Shown: positions 11,305-23,659, counted from the stretch's first letter. The stretch is DNA of 64,000 nucleotides from Nymphaea colorata (GCF_008831285.2 NC_045149.1:21219035-21283034), one strand, 5' to 3'. The notes: generated by a model from the letters alone, not told the origin. Translations and numbers: made by a program.

Positions 11305-13381
11305 TCATTCTTTTTGAGCATCTGATTGGCATGCAAAATCTTGAGAAGGCTGACCTTTAGTTCCAAAAAGATCCTTCCATGCAATGGTCCCAAACGGGAT
11401 TCGCGGTTTCGCACTCCTTTCAGGTCGGGTTGCAACATTTTGAGAAGCCTGATGCTGCGGCGTGTTTGCACTCGGTTCAGATGGGGATGGAACATCTTGA
11501 GAAGCCAGATCCTGAGTTTGTGGGTCTGCACTCGGTTCAAGTTGGGATGCAACATCATGAGAAACCTGATCATGAGTTTGTGGTTCTGCACTCGGTTTGG
11601 ATAGGGAATATTCAACATCTTGAGAAGCCTGACTCTGAGCTTGCGGGTTTGCATTCAGTTCAGACATGGATGCGACATCTTGAGAAGTCTGATACTGCAT
11701 TTGTGATTTTGCACTCGGTTCAGATCCGGATGCAACATCTTCAGAAACCAGCTGATACTGAGTTTGAGAAAGACCTGCGCATGCAAGTGTTGAGGACGGC
11801 GTCTGTTGGGTTTCTGCAACTTGCTGTTGATGTTGTTCATTTGCATCTTGAGGAAAATGGGAGGGAGGAAGCGAAAGAGTTGTAATGGAATCACTCAATG
11901 CCAGTCTTTCCAATGGCATTGTTGGGGGATCTGTTGGCTGATGCTGCTGCTTGTTAAGGGCTGGATATTGGGATTCAAGGAAATCTCTCCATGCAGCTGC
12001 TTCCCTGGGGGTATGCTGCTGTTCATAAGCGTAGGATTCTGGTTGGGATCCAATAACTCGGGGAGGATGTTCACGAGCGCTAATGGAATCCATAGATGCA
12101 GGTCTTCCACGTTGCTTTGGTTGGGCTCCTAGCTGCTGATGCTGCTGATGCTGCTGTACTGTTTCATAGCATTCAGATAAGGATGTAGCATTTTGAGATG
12201 TATTATACTGACTCTGCGTTTCGGCTCTCGGTTTAGATCGGAATGCAACATCTTGAGAAGCCAAGGAGTTCAAATGGGAATGCAACATCTGCGTTTCGGT
12301 TCTCTGTTGTTGATGCTCTCCACATAGAATGCAGGATTCAAATGGGGATGTAACCAAAGGAGGAGAAAGAAGACAAGGACTTCTGATTTGTAGGGCCAGT
12401 TCTGGCTTTTGGTGCCGTGAATATTCATCGAATCCAAATTGAGAGGCAACCCTTTGAGAAGGCTCATAATGAGCTTGACGAAGATTTTGCCATGAAAGGC
12501 TTCGACCGCATGGCAATCTTGGGGCTTGTTCATACTGATACTGACGAAGCTGACGTGCATGAACAAGTGGCATCTGAGGCCGTTGAACCATGCTGGCTGC
12601 TGAGTATTGGGACTGTGGCGATTCATCATGTTGAGCAGAAATAGTGTCCAGAGCAAGATTTCTCCAACAAAGGGGAGCCAAGCTGTGTCCCTGTCCAGGA
12701 GGCTCAGCGCATTGAGGTTGAAGTGTATCAAGCAGATGTGACCGTTCCAGCATGGACAGAATCTGAAACAATGTTTGAGTTACCCTCTGCGCAACCTGAA
12801 GCAGCAGAGGCGGTGCGCCTGAATAATTGGCATTAGACATATGTGGGTAAAATTTCAGTTAGGAACAACGTCTACAAAAAGAAGTATTAAACAATACATG
12901 AATGGCAGTCACATGAATAACAAAAAAGCTATTTTATAGAAATGATCGACTTCCAGAGTTCTGTTTAACCATCGCTGAGAGAGAGAGAGAGAACGATGCG
13001 AGAGACAGATAGAGAGTGAGCGAGAGAGAGGGAGATTAGAATGTTCTACAAAAGCCTAATGGTTACTCACCTTCAGGTACTTGGAAATAGTTGTGGCTCC
13101 GATCTACAGGACCAAAAAAAGGAGGTGCCTGGGAGAACTGGGATTCGAATATGGTACGTACAGTAGCCGCTAGGTCGAGTCTTCTTAGAATATCAGCTGC
13201 CAATCTTTCAATTTCAAACATTTCTCGAGTTACTTCAGCAAAAGCTTCTGCTTGAGTGGATCATGAACTTATGATCAGAGGATGATAAATATAATTGACA
13301 GGGAGATATACACAGTTTTAAAGGATGCAATATTCATTAATTACCATGTTCATGTGTCCATTTCCTTGAATTATTTGACAT
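11305..13381 (-). CDS. Gene D: large Gln-rich D-type family protein
   Basis: No known domain is recognised. Exons are 13427-13345, 13247-13071 and 12818-11305, with AG/GT borders and the same phases as gene A; exon 2 (83 bp) and exon 3 (177 bp) match gene B in length. From the in-frame ATG at 13381 in exon 2 the model gives 575 residues. An upstream exon resembling exon 1 of the array copies (about 14250-14360) contains an in-frame TAA and an altered donor, so the exon 2 start is preferred. Exon 3 carries TREMFEIERLAADILRRL and ends VPE. Exon 4 opens with a helical-looking segment (PPLLLQVAQRVTQTLFQIL), followed by about 400 residues rich in Gln, Ser and Pro with internal repeats. A GT donor just past the stop and an AG at about 11085 suggest a 3' UTR intron. 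Gene E is a near-identical copy. Confidence 0.6.
11405..11765 (-). repeat. About 60-bp degenerate tandem repeats encoding a 19-21 residue Gln/Ser unit in gene D
   Basis: Six successive units follow the pattern SQDVAS-SEPSA-PQTQ in the C-terminal third of gene D. They are imperfect, so older than the 51-bp repeats of gene A. The same units occur in E (about 30950-31310) and in the inverted partial copy at 34190-34480. Confidence 0.85.
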
Positions 13382-14619
13382 ATCTTGGTCGTCAGCACAA
13401 CTGTCCTGTCCTGTCTTCTTAAAATTTCTATACGCAAGAAAATATTGATGAATGCAGAGTTATGATCGGAGGAATTACATTCAATTATCAAACAATCAAA
13501 AGCCAAATTATAGTGACGAGAAAAGCAGAATTTTATAATTAATTAGAAGTACATGCATAAACTAGGCCAAGAACCAAGGGAGTTGGTTGTGTGTATATGA
13601 TTCTTGCATTGTTAATTAGATGCGCGCTTCAATTCTTTCTTCTTCTTCAAAACTATCACATTTTTGAATGACAAGAAGTGAGTTACATGACCGTTATTCA
13701 AGAACTGTACTGTTGAGAATAACTGATTATCAACTAAAAGTTCACCGAACAAAATAACTTCACCAAGAGAAGAAAACTTAAGCACACCACAAGAATAAGC
13801 CGCCAGATAAGGAACAGCGTCTCATTGTTTCTTGGCAACAGGAAAAGCTGTTCTATTCGTAAGAAAACAATATAGTGAAAAAAATGAAAGGAAAAATCTC
13901 ACTCCAAGAATGATCCATGATAGTTTCTCAGCGACAATACTATTCATATGGACAAATAATTCATATACACCTGACGACATTTTCAGTTCCCTAATCAGCT
14001 AAGACTCTGAAATAGAACAACCAACAGCAACAAGACATCAGAAAAGAAAAGCAGAAAAAGATCAAGAAGCGCAGAAGCAACTAAAATTCGCAGGCGGCCG
14101 AAAGGTAGGTTAGCTAGTAACATTCATTTCAGAAATTATTCAATACCGCAAGAGAAGAAGAAAGATTTAGAACACCAAGAAGACGAAGTAGAGAAAATAA
14201 AGAGACACGGATATAATGGTGCAATTCGAGACGTTGGAACTTAACTCCCTTCAATGGTTTCTCCCTGATCGTTGCTTCGCGCCTTGCACTTCTCTGCGTC
14301 TTGGACCCTTTCTTAGTCTTTTTCTTTCTCTCTCAGTGCTTCGTTCCAACCATTGTTAGCCATGGCATTTTTCTGAAATGTAATCAACCAACTACTCCTC
14401 TCTCTCCCTCTTACGGTTAGGGGTGGCAAATGGCGATATAATTCAGGACGAGTCGAATCGAGTCGGCTGCATACCGATTCGATTCAGAGCTCATTCCAGT
14501 CCAGACAAAAATCGGGCGGTTTTTGCATGAATCGCCGAGTTCTGCAGGGCCTAATTCCTCCGTTCCGCTTTAGACTTCAGCCTCTCTCGCTTTATCATTC
14601 TTGATTTTCTGTTGTTGTG

Positions 14620-15585
14620 CAGCCGCTGGGTGACCGGGATCGGCACAACAGCGAACGGCGGCAGCCGCCTAGTCCACGACGTGAATGGTTATGTTCCCTT
14701 CCGGCGAGGCGAACCATCTCTCTCTTTCTTCTCCTTCCGATGGTAAATACCTTCAATCAGGAAAATACAGGACACTGATTCAATCACATAACATGAGATC
14801 ATGAGATTCATTTGATCCGTGAGTTGCAACTCTTTTTATTTATGTGCTTGATAACATTCAAATTTCAGTAGTTGTATTGCATATAACATGCAAGCGTGTG
14901 AGTTGTTAAACACTTACTGAATCACATTCAGGCATGAGCAAAGGAATCACAGGTAATTTTGTCACTCTTGACAGATCCAAAATGAATGCTTCCTAATTAG
15001 AGGATGTATATTTTATTAGTTAATACTTGTCAGTGCTGAAGCATGTTCATTCGTCCCGACCCTGTATTCATGCATGATCCAGTCTGACTAGTTACAAGGG
15101 CCAGGAACCCAATGGGCTGAAATCTGGATAGATCATGCAGAAATAAGACAATCAACATGCACCACCACTGGCAATTACTAACTAGTAACTATTAAGATAT
15201 ACATCCTTTAATTAGGAAGCATTCATTTTGAAACTTTCAAGAGTGAAAAAATTCATACGAGTACGTCATTCCTTTGCTCATGCGTGAATGTGATTCAGTA
15301 GTATAACTCACACTCTTGTATGCCATATGGGATAAAAGTACTGAAATTTGAATGTGATCAAGCAAAAAAAAGATGCGACTCAAGGATGAAATGAATCTCA
15401 AGTTACGTAATTGAATCGGTGTCCTTTCCTTTCCCCTATTCTGATCATAAGGATCCGACGGACCTCCAACAGGAAGCCATCCCCAGTGTCGCCATCTGCT
15501 ATCTCGGCGTCTACAGCAGCATAGCCCTACGTCGCCGTTTCGTAAAACCTCAACAGTAAACACCGGGGACGCTCCCGTGCCACTG
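14620..15585. repeat. Fold-back sequence with an about 270-bp imperfect stem
   Basis: About 14755-15040 and 15170-15425 are imperfect reverse complements, with matching blocks such as GAATCACATTCA, GAGCAAAGGAAT and AATGAATGCTTCCTAATTA, around an about 130-base loop. It sits between the 5' end of gene D and gene G, exactly where copy 2 carries an inverted fragment of gene E. It may be a MITE-like fold-back element or a rearrangement footprint. A 108-codon minus-strand frame inside it (15237-15563) has no recognisable domain. Confidence 0.7.
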
Positions 15586-15749
15586 GTTGAAGAGAATCAA
15601 CTCTGTAACCGAATCTGCTCCCCATATATATGAACACCCAATACGGGAAAAAGAGAAGGAGGAAGAAGAACGAAAACTAGCAGGTTCATCTCGACCATGT
15701 CCTTGGTCATCCTTGTCTTCGAAGGAAGAGATCTTTCCACTTTAATATT

Positions 15750-16633
15750 TTAACTAAATCGGAGTCTTTGGCGGGAGAGAGCTTTCCTCTTTAAGATCTG
15801 AATCAAATGGTTCAACTCTATCGGCACGAAGGTTAGAGAGCAATCCTTAACAGTTGGGATTCCGTTGTGATAAGGAATGATGAGAAAGCTCATCCCCTCG
15901 AGTTCTTCATACTTATCCCAACCACCCAATCGTCTGGTAAAAAACAAAGGCAATTAAATATGAGTTTTTAGTGCGTGTAAGCGGATGAGTCATGAACTGC
16001 CCAACAACCCAATCGTCGTAAAAAAACACACACACACACTTTATAACAGTTTCATAAAAAAAAAAAGTTTATAACTGTTTCATGAATTTATCATTATAGC
16101 AAATGATATTTCAACTACGGAACTACCCATAAAAGATATATGAGATTAAAAGGTCAAATTTACAAAAACACTGTTCAACTTTTTCATGCAGGGTAACAAA
16201 CACACTCTCCCGAGTCCAGACTTGCTTCAAGTGACGTTGCTAAGCGGAAGAAATTCAAGTCTAATCGTGTTTTTCGTATATACCAACAGAACTTAGAGCC
16301 GTATTTAAAGCCTCAAGGCAACTTACTCTCCGTGGAAGCCAATGAAATCTTCCTCTAAGATCTCCAAATCTGTCGTTGTAATCCTAAACGAACCACTTGC
16401 AACTGCACGATCATCATCATCATCTTCATCCTCTGTTTTTTTTAATATAAAATTCAAAAGGCGGTTAGGGTGTACATTATAAATAAGAGGAGCCTCCCTC
16501 CATTGTTCTCCATTCGTCGTAGAGCCGCAGGGAATGGAGTTCCCTGTGAAAGGTTGCTTCGGCCATTGATGCCGAACAAATCGAGGGCCTTCCCTATTAC
16601 ACCTTTCTCAATCTTCTTCTCTTCTTTCGTCAT
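15750..16633 (-). CDS. Gene G: small uncharacterised 106-residue protein, acidic N-terminal half
   Basis: Three exons on the minus strand are proposed: 16633-16603, 16432-16327 and 15933-15750. All borders are AG/GT and the phases join to 107 codons including the stop. The protein starts MTKEEKKIEK and continues through an acidic EDEDDDDD tract. It then has a mixed segment (TTTDLEILEEDFIGFHGE) and a C-terminal part containing WDKYEELEGM and FLIIPYHNG, ending RQRLRFS. The second and third exons look convincingly coding; the first is a guess chosen for phase. I do not recognise the family, and it does not resemble the A/D-type proteins. Alternatively these are the last exons of a longer gene. 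An apparently identical copy, G', lies 19,615 bases to the right. Confidence 0.5.
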
Positions 16634-17678
16634 CTGGCTTGATTCTGATCAATGCTCAGCTTTCTCTTTGTGATTTCATCGTTCTGTTCGCGTTCATTGT
16701 AGATGGCATTCTTATGATGTGTCCTGATCTTTTTCCGATGCTCTCTCTTCGTCACTGTATTTTGGTTTCAATCTTATCCATGCATCGGGAAAAAGAAGTT
16801 TCTCCCACTTCTTGGGAGTCTTGTTCTTGTTGTTTCTTAAAGGCTTGTGATGATAAACATTTTCTTGACTAATTACCTTTTCTTAGTGGTAACTTAAAGT
16901 ACGTATGCATGAATCATTAATTTCTACAAGCCGGTCGACCGAGCGAGGTGATCGTGAAGCTTCTGTTGGCTGTTTTAACCGGCATTGTAAAGTGATTTGT
17001 TGTGTTTTCTTTTTCTCTAAGCAAGGAGTAGCAACGCCGATCTTCCGACGGCACCGGTGTAGGGAATTCAGTCGCATCTAGATATAGCTCTGATATAGTT
17101 TTGGATTTGTGTATAGCTCAAATACAAATTATCGATGCCTTATTATAGCTTTTCTTTCTTGAGATCTTGAGCTATTTCTCGACTTTGGTAGGAATAAAAC
17201 ACTTATAGAATTGTATAGTTTAAAAAATTAAAACCCACGGAAATCAAACTGTCCAAATATTTATAAAATCCGATAATATGAATGTATATGCTAAGCCCTT
17301 GAAAATAATAAAAAAGGTTCGGAGCTTATCATTTCGGATGCGGCCTACAAACAATCACCTCCCGACAGTATCTTGAACTGCACCATCATCGCCGTTTCTC
17401 TTTATTTTCTCTACTTCTTGCGGTTCTTGGTGCCTTTCTTACTGTCATAGAATCATCAAACAAAACCTGCTTCTTTAATCTCCATCGAATCCTGCTTCTT
17501 TTGCGGTGCCGAGGTGGCTGATTTCTGAAATGAATCTTAATAATTAACCTGCATATATTAGTTTTTTCTTCGGTTTTTGGCCTTGTTCTTTTTCTTTGCT
17601 AATGTCTTGTGGTTGTTCATTATTCTATTTCAAATTCTTGGTTGATTTGGAACCTTTCGAACGGGTTCTTGCGTGTAG

Positions 17679-18414
17679 AAATTTCAAGAGGACAGGACGG
17701 TCTGGTTTGCTGACGATCAAAACTTGTCAGGTGATTCGAGGACATCCGCTCGCGTAGTGCAAGATTCTTTTTGAATGAATATTGTATCGTCTCAGAAATT
17801 AAACTGTTTCCCTTTCCTATCAATTATACTTATCATCCCCTAACCATAAGTCCAGAATCCACTCAATCCAAAGCCTTAGATGATTCGACTCGGGAAATGG
17901 TTGAGCTTCAAAGTTTGGCAGCCGATATTTCAAGGGCACTCAACCAAGCGCATTATTCATGCATATATGGGATTAATGGCTATTCAGATGTACTTCCCTT
18001 GCTGCTTGAAGTTTGGCAGAGGGCAGATTTGTTGCTTAATCGGATTCGGCTCATACACAGCCTCCTGGTCAGAGACAGAGCTCGGATCCCAACCCTGTTC
18101 CTGCTCAACAAGATGGGCAGCCATCATCATCACGGACTCAACACTCTGTAGCTTCCATGGTTCATCAGGTGCCCTCTGTCCATATAGATCTGGACAGTCC
18201 GTATCAGCACGAACAGCAAGCACAACCCCCACAAATCACAACTCGTTGGCTTCTTCCTCTACATTTTGATCATTCCCCATCTGAATCTGATGCATTGGAA
18301 CAGCGTCCGAATCAAGCAGAAGCTCAACAAATGATATCATTATCACCTGCATGTACAGGTCAAACAAGCAAGAGCGAAGAACAGTCCAGCCAATCTGCCT
18401 CTATCAAAAAGTGA
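17679..18414 (+). pseudogene. D-like copy U1, broken
   Basis: Exon 2 (17679-17730) is open and encodes KFQEDRTVWFADDQNLS. Exon 1 is deleted. Exon 3 has lost its acceptor (TAG changed to TAA) and its 3' half, and it runs straight into exon 4 (about 17951-17990) because intron 3 is missing. A 25-base deletion near 18057 shifts the frame in exon 4, although the last 85 codons (18157-18414, ending SASIKK) remain open in another frame. It is the counterpart of gene F in copy 1 of the segmental duplication. Confidence 0.75.
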
Positions 18415-19008
18415 ATACAGACATAATGTAGACTATTCTAATGATGATAGTATGCAACTGTACTTGCTTTAGTTTTTTCTAACTGTTGTTGCAATTTAGA
18501 ATTACAGAAGCTCTTATTCATTACCTGAATTGCTTTTTCCTGCTGCTATTGGTAATGGGCAAGAGAGAAAGCACCTGCGGCTTTACACCAGTAACGTTAT
18601 GTCTTGGACTTTCGTAAATGAAACCATCAGTTTATTATGGACGTTTCGTTTTTATTTGAAATTATACATAGTGATGCTGCCAAGATCCCATTATACTATG
18701 AAGCCGATTATAGTTAATTAAAAAATTAAATTTGATACCTGATTATTTCATTTGTAACCATGTAATTTTTCTAGTTTCTGGTTCAGTTGATCCCTATTGG
18801 GAAGAATATATTTTCTTTCTTGATGGATTCAGTTGATCCTGGATATGAGTTATTGAGTCTTAACATCTCTTACTGAGTTGGATTTAGAGGAGAATCACGA
18901 CACCCACAAATATTAATGCGGTGCAAGACGTTTGGATTACGATCCTTGAACATAATTTTTCAAATCGATCTCATTTTTTTCCTAGTTTTAGATACTCAAC
19001 CCAATATC

Positions 19009-19044
19009 AACATCTCTCAACGCCAAGAGATTGGGAGAGATGTT
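19009..19044. repeat. Short hairpin conserved near palindrome centres
   Basis: AACATCTCTC and GAGAGATGTT form a 10-bp stem. The same hairpin recurs near 26050, 39300 and 45300, at the equivalent place close to the centre of units P3, P4 and P6. Confidence 0.7.
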
Positions 19045-19924
19045 GAATCGATCAATGCAGTTAAAAAGAACAAGAGGCGATCGTCCTTAAAGAAGAGATG
19101 TTGAACAACGACAACTCCAAGAGAGTTCAAGTTCCATATTATGGTAATCGATCTCATTTTTTCGTAATTGCAAAGATCCTAGAGAATAAAAAAAAGTTGA
19201 AAATGAGAGAAATTTTTTATATGTCAATTTAATTTTTTAAAATTTATATGACAATTGAAAATTTTTAAATTTATGTCTTTTTCTTTTTTGTGTTGAGGGG
19301 AGGCCTGCTTGCCCCCCACCTTGGCTCCACCCTTGGGTTGAGTGTCGTTTATCCAAAATCAGGAAAAAAATGGAAAAGTTTCCAAAAACTATCAGCGTGC
19401 AAATCTCTCGTCTACATGAATCCAAATCCATACATCTTGCGTGCATTATTACCTGTGGGTGTCCAGTGATTTTTCTCTCGGTCCATATCAAAAAAGAACC
19501 CACGATTAAAGAAAAGACATTAGGCCCAACAGTGACCAACTGGACCAGAAACAGGAATCACATTTGTTTAAACGAGACTTGTTACATATAAAAGTTGTTA
19601 ATTTCATGCTTCATAACATAATTGCATATTGTTGAAGGAATCACATTTGGCTAAACGATTTGAAATTTGGTTTCATTTGTAAAGTCCAAGGCAATCATAT
19701 TGGTGTAAAGCGGCAGGTTCGTACTGCTTTCTCCCTTGCCCATTACCCACGGTTGCAGGAAGAGAGGTGCGGTTCAGATAATGAACTCTTGATCGCCTTC
19801 AACCATTTCGTGGATATCACGATGAATTAGAGCTTTTGAATTTCTAAATTGTGGGGGCAGTTAGAAGAATAATGGCTAGTGTGAGTACAGTCTCATATAT
19901 CATCACTAGGATAGTATACATAAT

Positions 19925-20195
19925 GTCTCTGCCCACTTTCTGATGGAGGTAGATTGGCTGTACTGTTCTTAGCTCATTCTTTTTTGATCTGCACATGCAA
20001 GTGTTAGGGATAACATTTGTTGGGCTCCTGTTGGCTTTAGACTCTGTTCATATGCATCTGATTCAGATGGGAAATGATCAAAATGGGAAGGAAGAAGCCA
20101 ATGAGCTGTGATTTGTGGGGCTTGTGCTGGCTGTTGGTGCTGATACTCATGTTGCAGATGTGAATGAACAGAGCAACTTTGGAGTTGATAATTCA
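19925..20195 (-). pseudogene. D-like exon 4 fragment V1 (right arm of P1)
   Basis: Reverse complement of the C-terminal half of D-like exon 4, with frame breaks. It matches V4 at 40265-40535 essentially base for base, which shows that P1 and P4 are duplicates. Confidence 0.75.
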
Positions 20196-20215
20196 GGTTT
20201 GTGATCTCATCTTTG

Positions 20216-21084
20216 CTAATCTAATTATAGAATGCCAATTGTCCAACTTTATTACATTTTTTAGAATGCTGTTGAAGTATGCAGTAGCATAGACGTGCGT
20301 GTACAGGACACATGTATTGTCTTGCTGTAACTAGGAAGAGTGGATGGCAGTTTTAACTAAGTTGTAGAAGGCTGTAAAATAGCTGTGGAAATGTGCAGAA
20401 GCTGAGTAAATTTGTGTAACTAATCAAGCACTAATCAAACACGCTGTAAACTACTAGACATCAGACGCCTGATGATGAACTGGTGCAAACCGTGCTGAAT
20501 GGTCGAAACCACCACCCTTGCTGGCCAAATATGCACCCAAGAACAAGAAGGTACAGTACAATATTTGAGGATTATTCAAAAAGTGTCCTGTCTGATTTTC
20601 AACTTTTTCATTTTCATTTTTTGTAAAGATTAATTTTTTTTTTTACTGACCATAGATTAATCTTTTTTGTACACCTGGGAGAAGTATAATCTGCTTCGCC
20701 CTTCCTCCTCTCTTGGGGTCCAATCTTCTTCGGGACGTGGGTGATCTTAAGGTTACATCTGTAAGTCAATTCGTGTCAATTGGAGTGTATCGCCTGCTTC
20801 CATTTGTATTCCAAAAGACTAACACTCACAGGAATAGATGTATATACTTTTTTTACTAGACCTTTCTAACTGGAAGTTTGTCCACACATGTGCTTAATGG
20901 CTGTTGAGGTGTACTTCCCCTGCGGCTTCAAGTTTGGCGTAGGGAGTTGCAGAGGCGATCTTCCGATGGCACCAGTGTAGGAAATTCAGACGGATCTCTC
21001 TCTCTCTCTCGCTATAGGTGCAGTTCACGTATCTTAGATATACTTGTTCTACTACTAGACCTTTGTAACTGGAAGTTCGTCCAT
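20216..21084. other. Spacer between palindromic units P1 and P2
   Basis: No gene. Blocks around 20220-20420 and 20690-20850 recur in the other spacers (for example near 27240-27450, 46660-46860 and 47380-47530). The block at 20920-20990 matches the region upstream of exon 1 in the fuller copies. A TC run at 20997-21012 precedes the next unit. Confidence 0.7.
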
Positions 21085-21107
21085 ACATATGCTTAATGGC
21101 TGTTCAG

Positions 21108-21604
21108 GTGTACTTCCCCTGCTGCTTCAATGTTCGGAGAGAGGAGCTTTGTCGCTTAATCGGATTCGGCTCATGCTGTCACGTTCAAATCAGCCAAAAA
21201 CAATTGGAGACCAAAGCTCACCAGTCAATGCCAATGGCGGCCAGCATCATGGACAGAGACAAAGCTCGGCTCCCCACACTGTTGCTGCTCAACAAGATGG
21301 GCAGCCATCGTCATCACAGTCTCAACACTCATCAGTCTTGATGTTTCAGCTGCCTCAGGGGCCCTCTGTTCATATATGTCCGGACCGTTGGTATCTACAG
21401 GAACAGCCAGCATAGCCCTCACAAATCACAACTCGTTGGCTTCTTGCTTGCCATTTTGATCGTTCCTCATCTGAATCCGATAAATATGAACAGGGTCGGG
21501 ATCCAGCAGAAACTCAAAGAATGTTACCCTTAACACCTCCATGGTGAGATCAAACAAGCAAGAGCCAAGAACAGTACAGACTATCTGCCTCCATCAGAAA
21601 GTGA
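21108..21604 (+). pseudogene. D-like exon 4 copy U2, interrupted
   Basis: The acceptor CAG and the opening segment (VLPLLLQCSERGALSLNRI) are present. An in-frame TAG at 21413-21415 stops the frame at the position where F reads through; matching sequence continues to the final stop. No exons 1-3 lie upstream. Confidence 0.75.
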
Positions 21605-22349
21605 GCAGAGACATTGTGTAGACTATTCTACTGATGATAGTATGTAACTGTACTTGCGTTAGTTTTTTTCTAACTGTTGCTGCAATTTAGAATCACAGAA
21701 TCTCTAATTCATGATGATATGCATGCAAAAAAGTTAAAGGTGGTAAAGAGGTCATTACCTGAATTGTGTTTTCCTGCCGCCATTGGTAATGGGGAAGAAA
21801 GAAAACACCAGCCACCACCGATAACATTATGTCTTGGACTTTCATAAATGAAACCATGAGTTTATTATGGACGTTTTCGTTGTTTATTTTATTTGAAAGT
21901 ATACATATATAGTGATGCTTATATACGGACAAGATCCGATTATATTATGAAGCCGATTATAGTTATGAAATTAAATTTGGGATCTGATGATTTCATTTAT
22001 AACTATGTAACTTTTCTAGTTTCTGGTCCAGTTGATCTCTACTGGGACTAATGCATTTCCTTTCATGGTGGATAATGATTGTTCCTAGATACGGATGATT
22101 AAGTATTAGTATCTCGTACTGACTATGACTTAGATGACAATCACGGCACCCACAAATATTAATGAGGTGTAAGACCTCTGGATTAGAAATCTGCACGCTG
22201 ATAGTCATTGCAAATTTTTCAAATGGATCTTATTTTTTCTAATTTTATATAAGGTCTCGGTTCCCAATTGAAATAACATGCTTTGGTCATTTTATATAAG
22301 GAATGTTTTGATAAAAAAAATGAACAAGGACACTTCACCATTGATATAT

Positions 22350-22599
22350 TCTTTTATAAGAGCAAGTTGGCATATGAAAGATTGAAAAGTGGAAGAATTC
22401 TTTTTCAGGCTTCATAATGCCTTGCAAATCAAGTCCCATTTCTGCATGATCACCACCATGACATCTTTTCATTTCCATTACTTCCATCTCTTCTTCAACT
22501 TTTTTTTATTCTCTTGGACTAGTTCTTGATTTTGCAATTTGATGCATGGTCCTGAAATGATAATAAATTGACGAATACCAACATCTCTTAATGCTACAC

Positions 22600-22656
<57 letters not shown>

Positions 22657-23100
22657 ATATATATATATATATATAATATGTATCATGGGAATCTCTTTCT
22701 GATGAGTTTCACCCAGTAGGGCTTCAGCGGTTTAGGAAAGCTACACAGATGCTTCACAGGCAAGAACACGACTTAAAAATAGTGTATAGCAATAAAGAAC
22801 TCATGAATAGAAAATTATTATCATTCCAAGACCATCTATTTGCAAAGTCAAGAACTCCAAGAGAATCAACAAAGTTGAAGATGAGAGAAAAGAAACAGAA
22901 TGGGTCACGGTGGAGACGCAGAGAAGGACCTTGATTTGCGAGGCATTACGAATCCCCTGAAAGAATTACTCTTTTTAATGCCACACTTGCTCTTCAGAAA
23001 CGAAATACATTGATGATGAATCGTGTACAATTTTATAGTCGAACTCTCTCTCTCATATCCTTTCCTTGAAAGAAAGAAATTAAGAACCATCAGGACCCTT
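22350..23100. repeat. Centre of palindrome P2 with A-type leader in both orientations
   Basis: The left side (22350-22520, +) and right side (23080-22890, -) are both homologous to the leader of gene A, separated by GA and TA microsatellites (about 22602-22675). The minus copy contains a 13-codon ORF at 22946-22905 beginning MPRKSRSFSA. Everything downstream of the leader in gene A (exons 2-5) is absent, so each arm is truncated here. Confidence 0.75.
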
Positions 23101-23659
23101 TATTTCAATTGGGTGCTGACCATGAAAGAAATGAAAGTAGGCCCAAAGGTGATCAATTGGACCAGAAACAGGGATCACATTTGGCTAAACGAGACTTCTT
23201 GCATAGAAAAGTTACATAGTTATAGACGAAATCAGATCCTGGTTTGGCCTACAAATTTAATTTCGTAACCATGACCGACTTCATAATCTTATTGCATATT
23301 GTTGAATGTTTAGATCGATTTGAACAGATATATCAGCATCACCATGTATAATTTCTAATAAAATAACGTAAACAATAATAACGTCTTTTATATAATTTTA
23401 GTTTCATTTGTAAAAGTCCAAGACTCAATCATATTGATGTAAAGCAGCGTGGATTCTTCCTTGCCCATTACCAACGGTTGCAGGAAGAGAGGCGCGGTTC
23501 AGGTAATGAACTCCTGACCACCTTCAACTATTTCATGGTTTTCACCATGAATTAGAGCTTCTGAAATTCTAAATTGTGGAAACAGTTGGAAGAATAATGG
23601 CTAATGTGAGTACAGTCACATATTATCATGCAGTAGAAGAGTCAACATAACGTCTGTGC

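Larger units (their letters stand above)
10863..21950. repeat. Segmental duplication, copy 1 (partner at about 30270-42130)
   Basis: Gene D, gene G and the first palindromic units recur in the same order and orientation about 19.5 kb to the right, with long stretches that look identical by eye (for example 15590-17330 against 35205-36950). Differences are mainly indels. Copy 1 lacks about 155 bases near 11018. It has a fold-back sequence at 14620-15585 where copy 2 has an inverted piece of gene E. It also lacks about 0.4 kb after 17372 that carries exon 1 of gene F. Outer limits are approximate. Confidence 0.8.

Noticed and set aside
12270-12731. Alternative-frame open frames overlapping gene D exon 4 (also at 11379-11885, and in E)
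   Set aside because: They persist only because the Gln-rich main frame is stop-poor in other frames; intron phase and the shared opening segment support the main frame.
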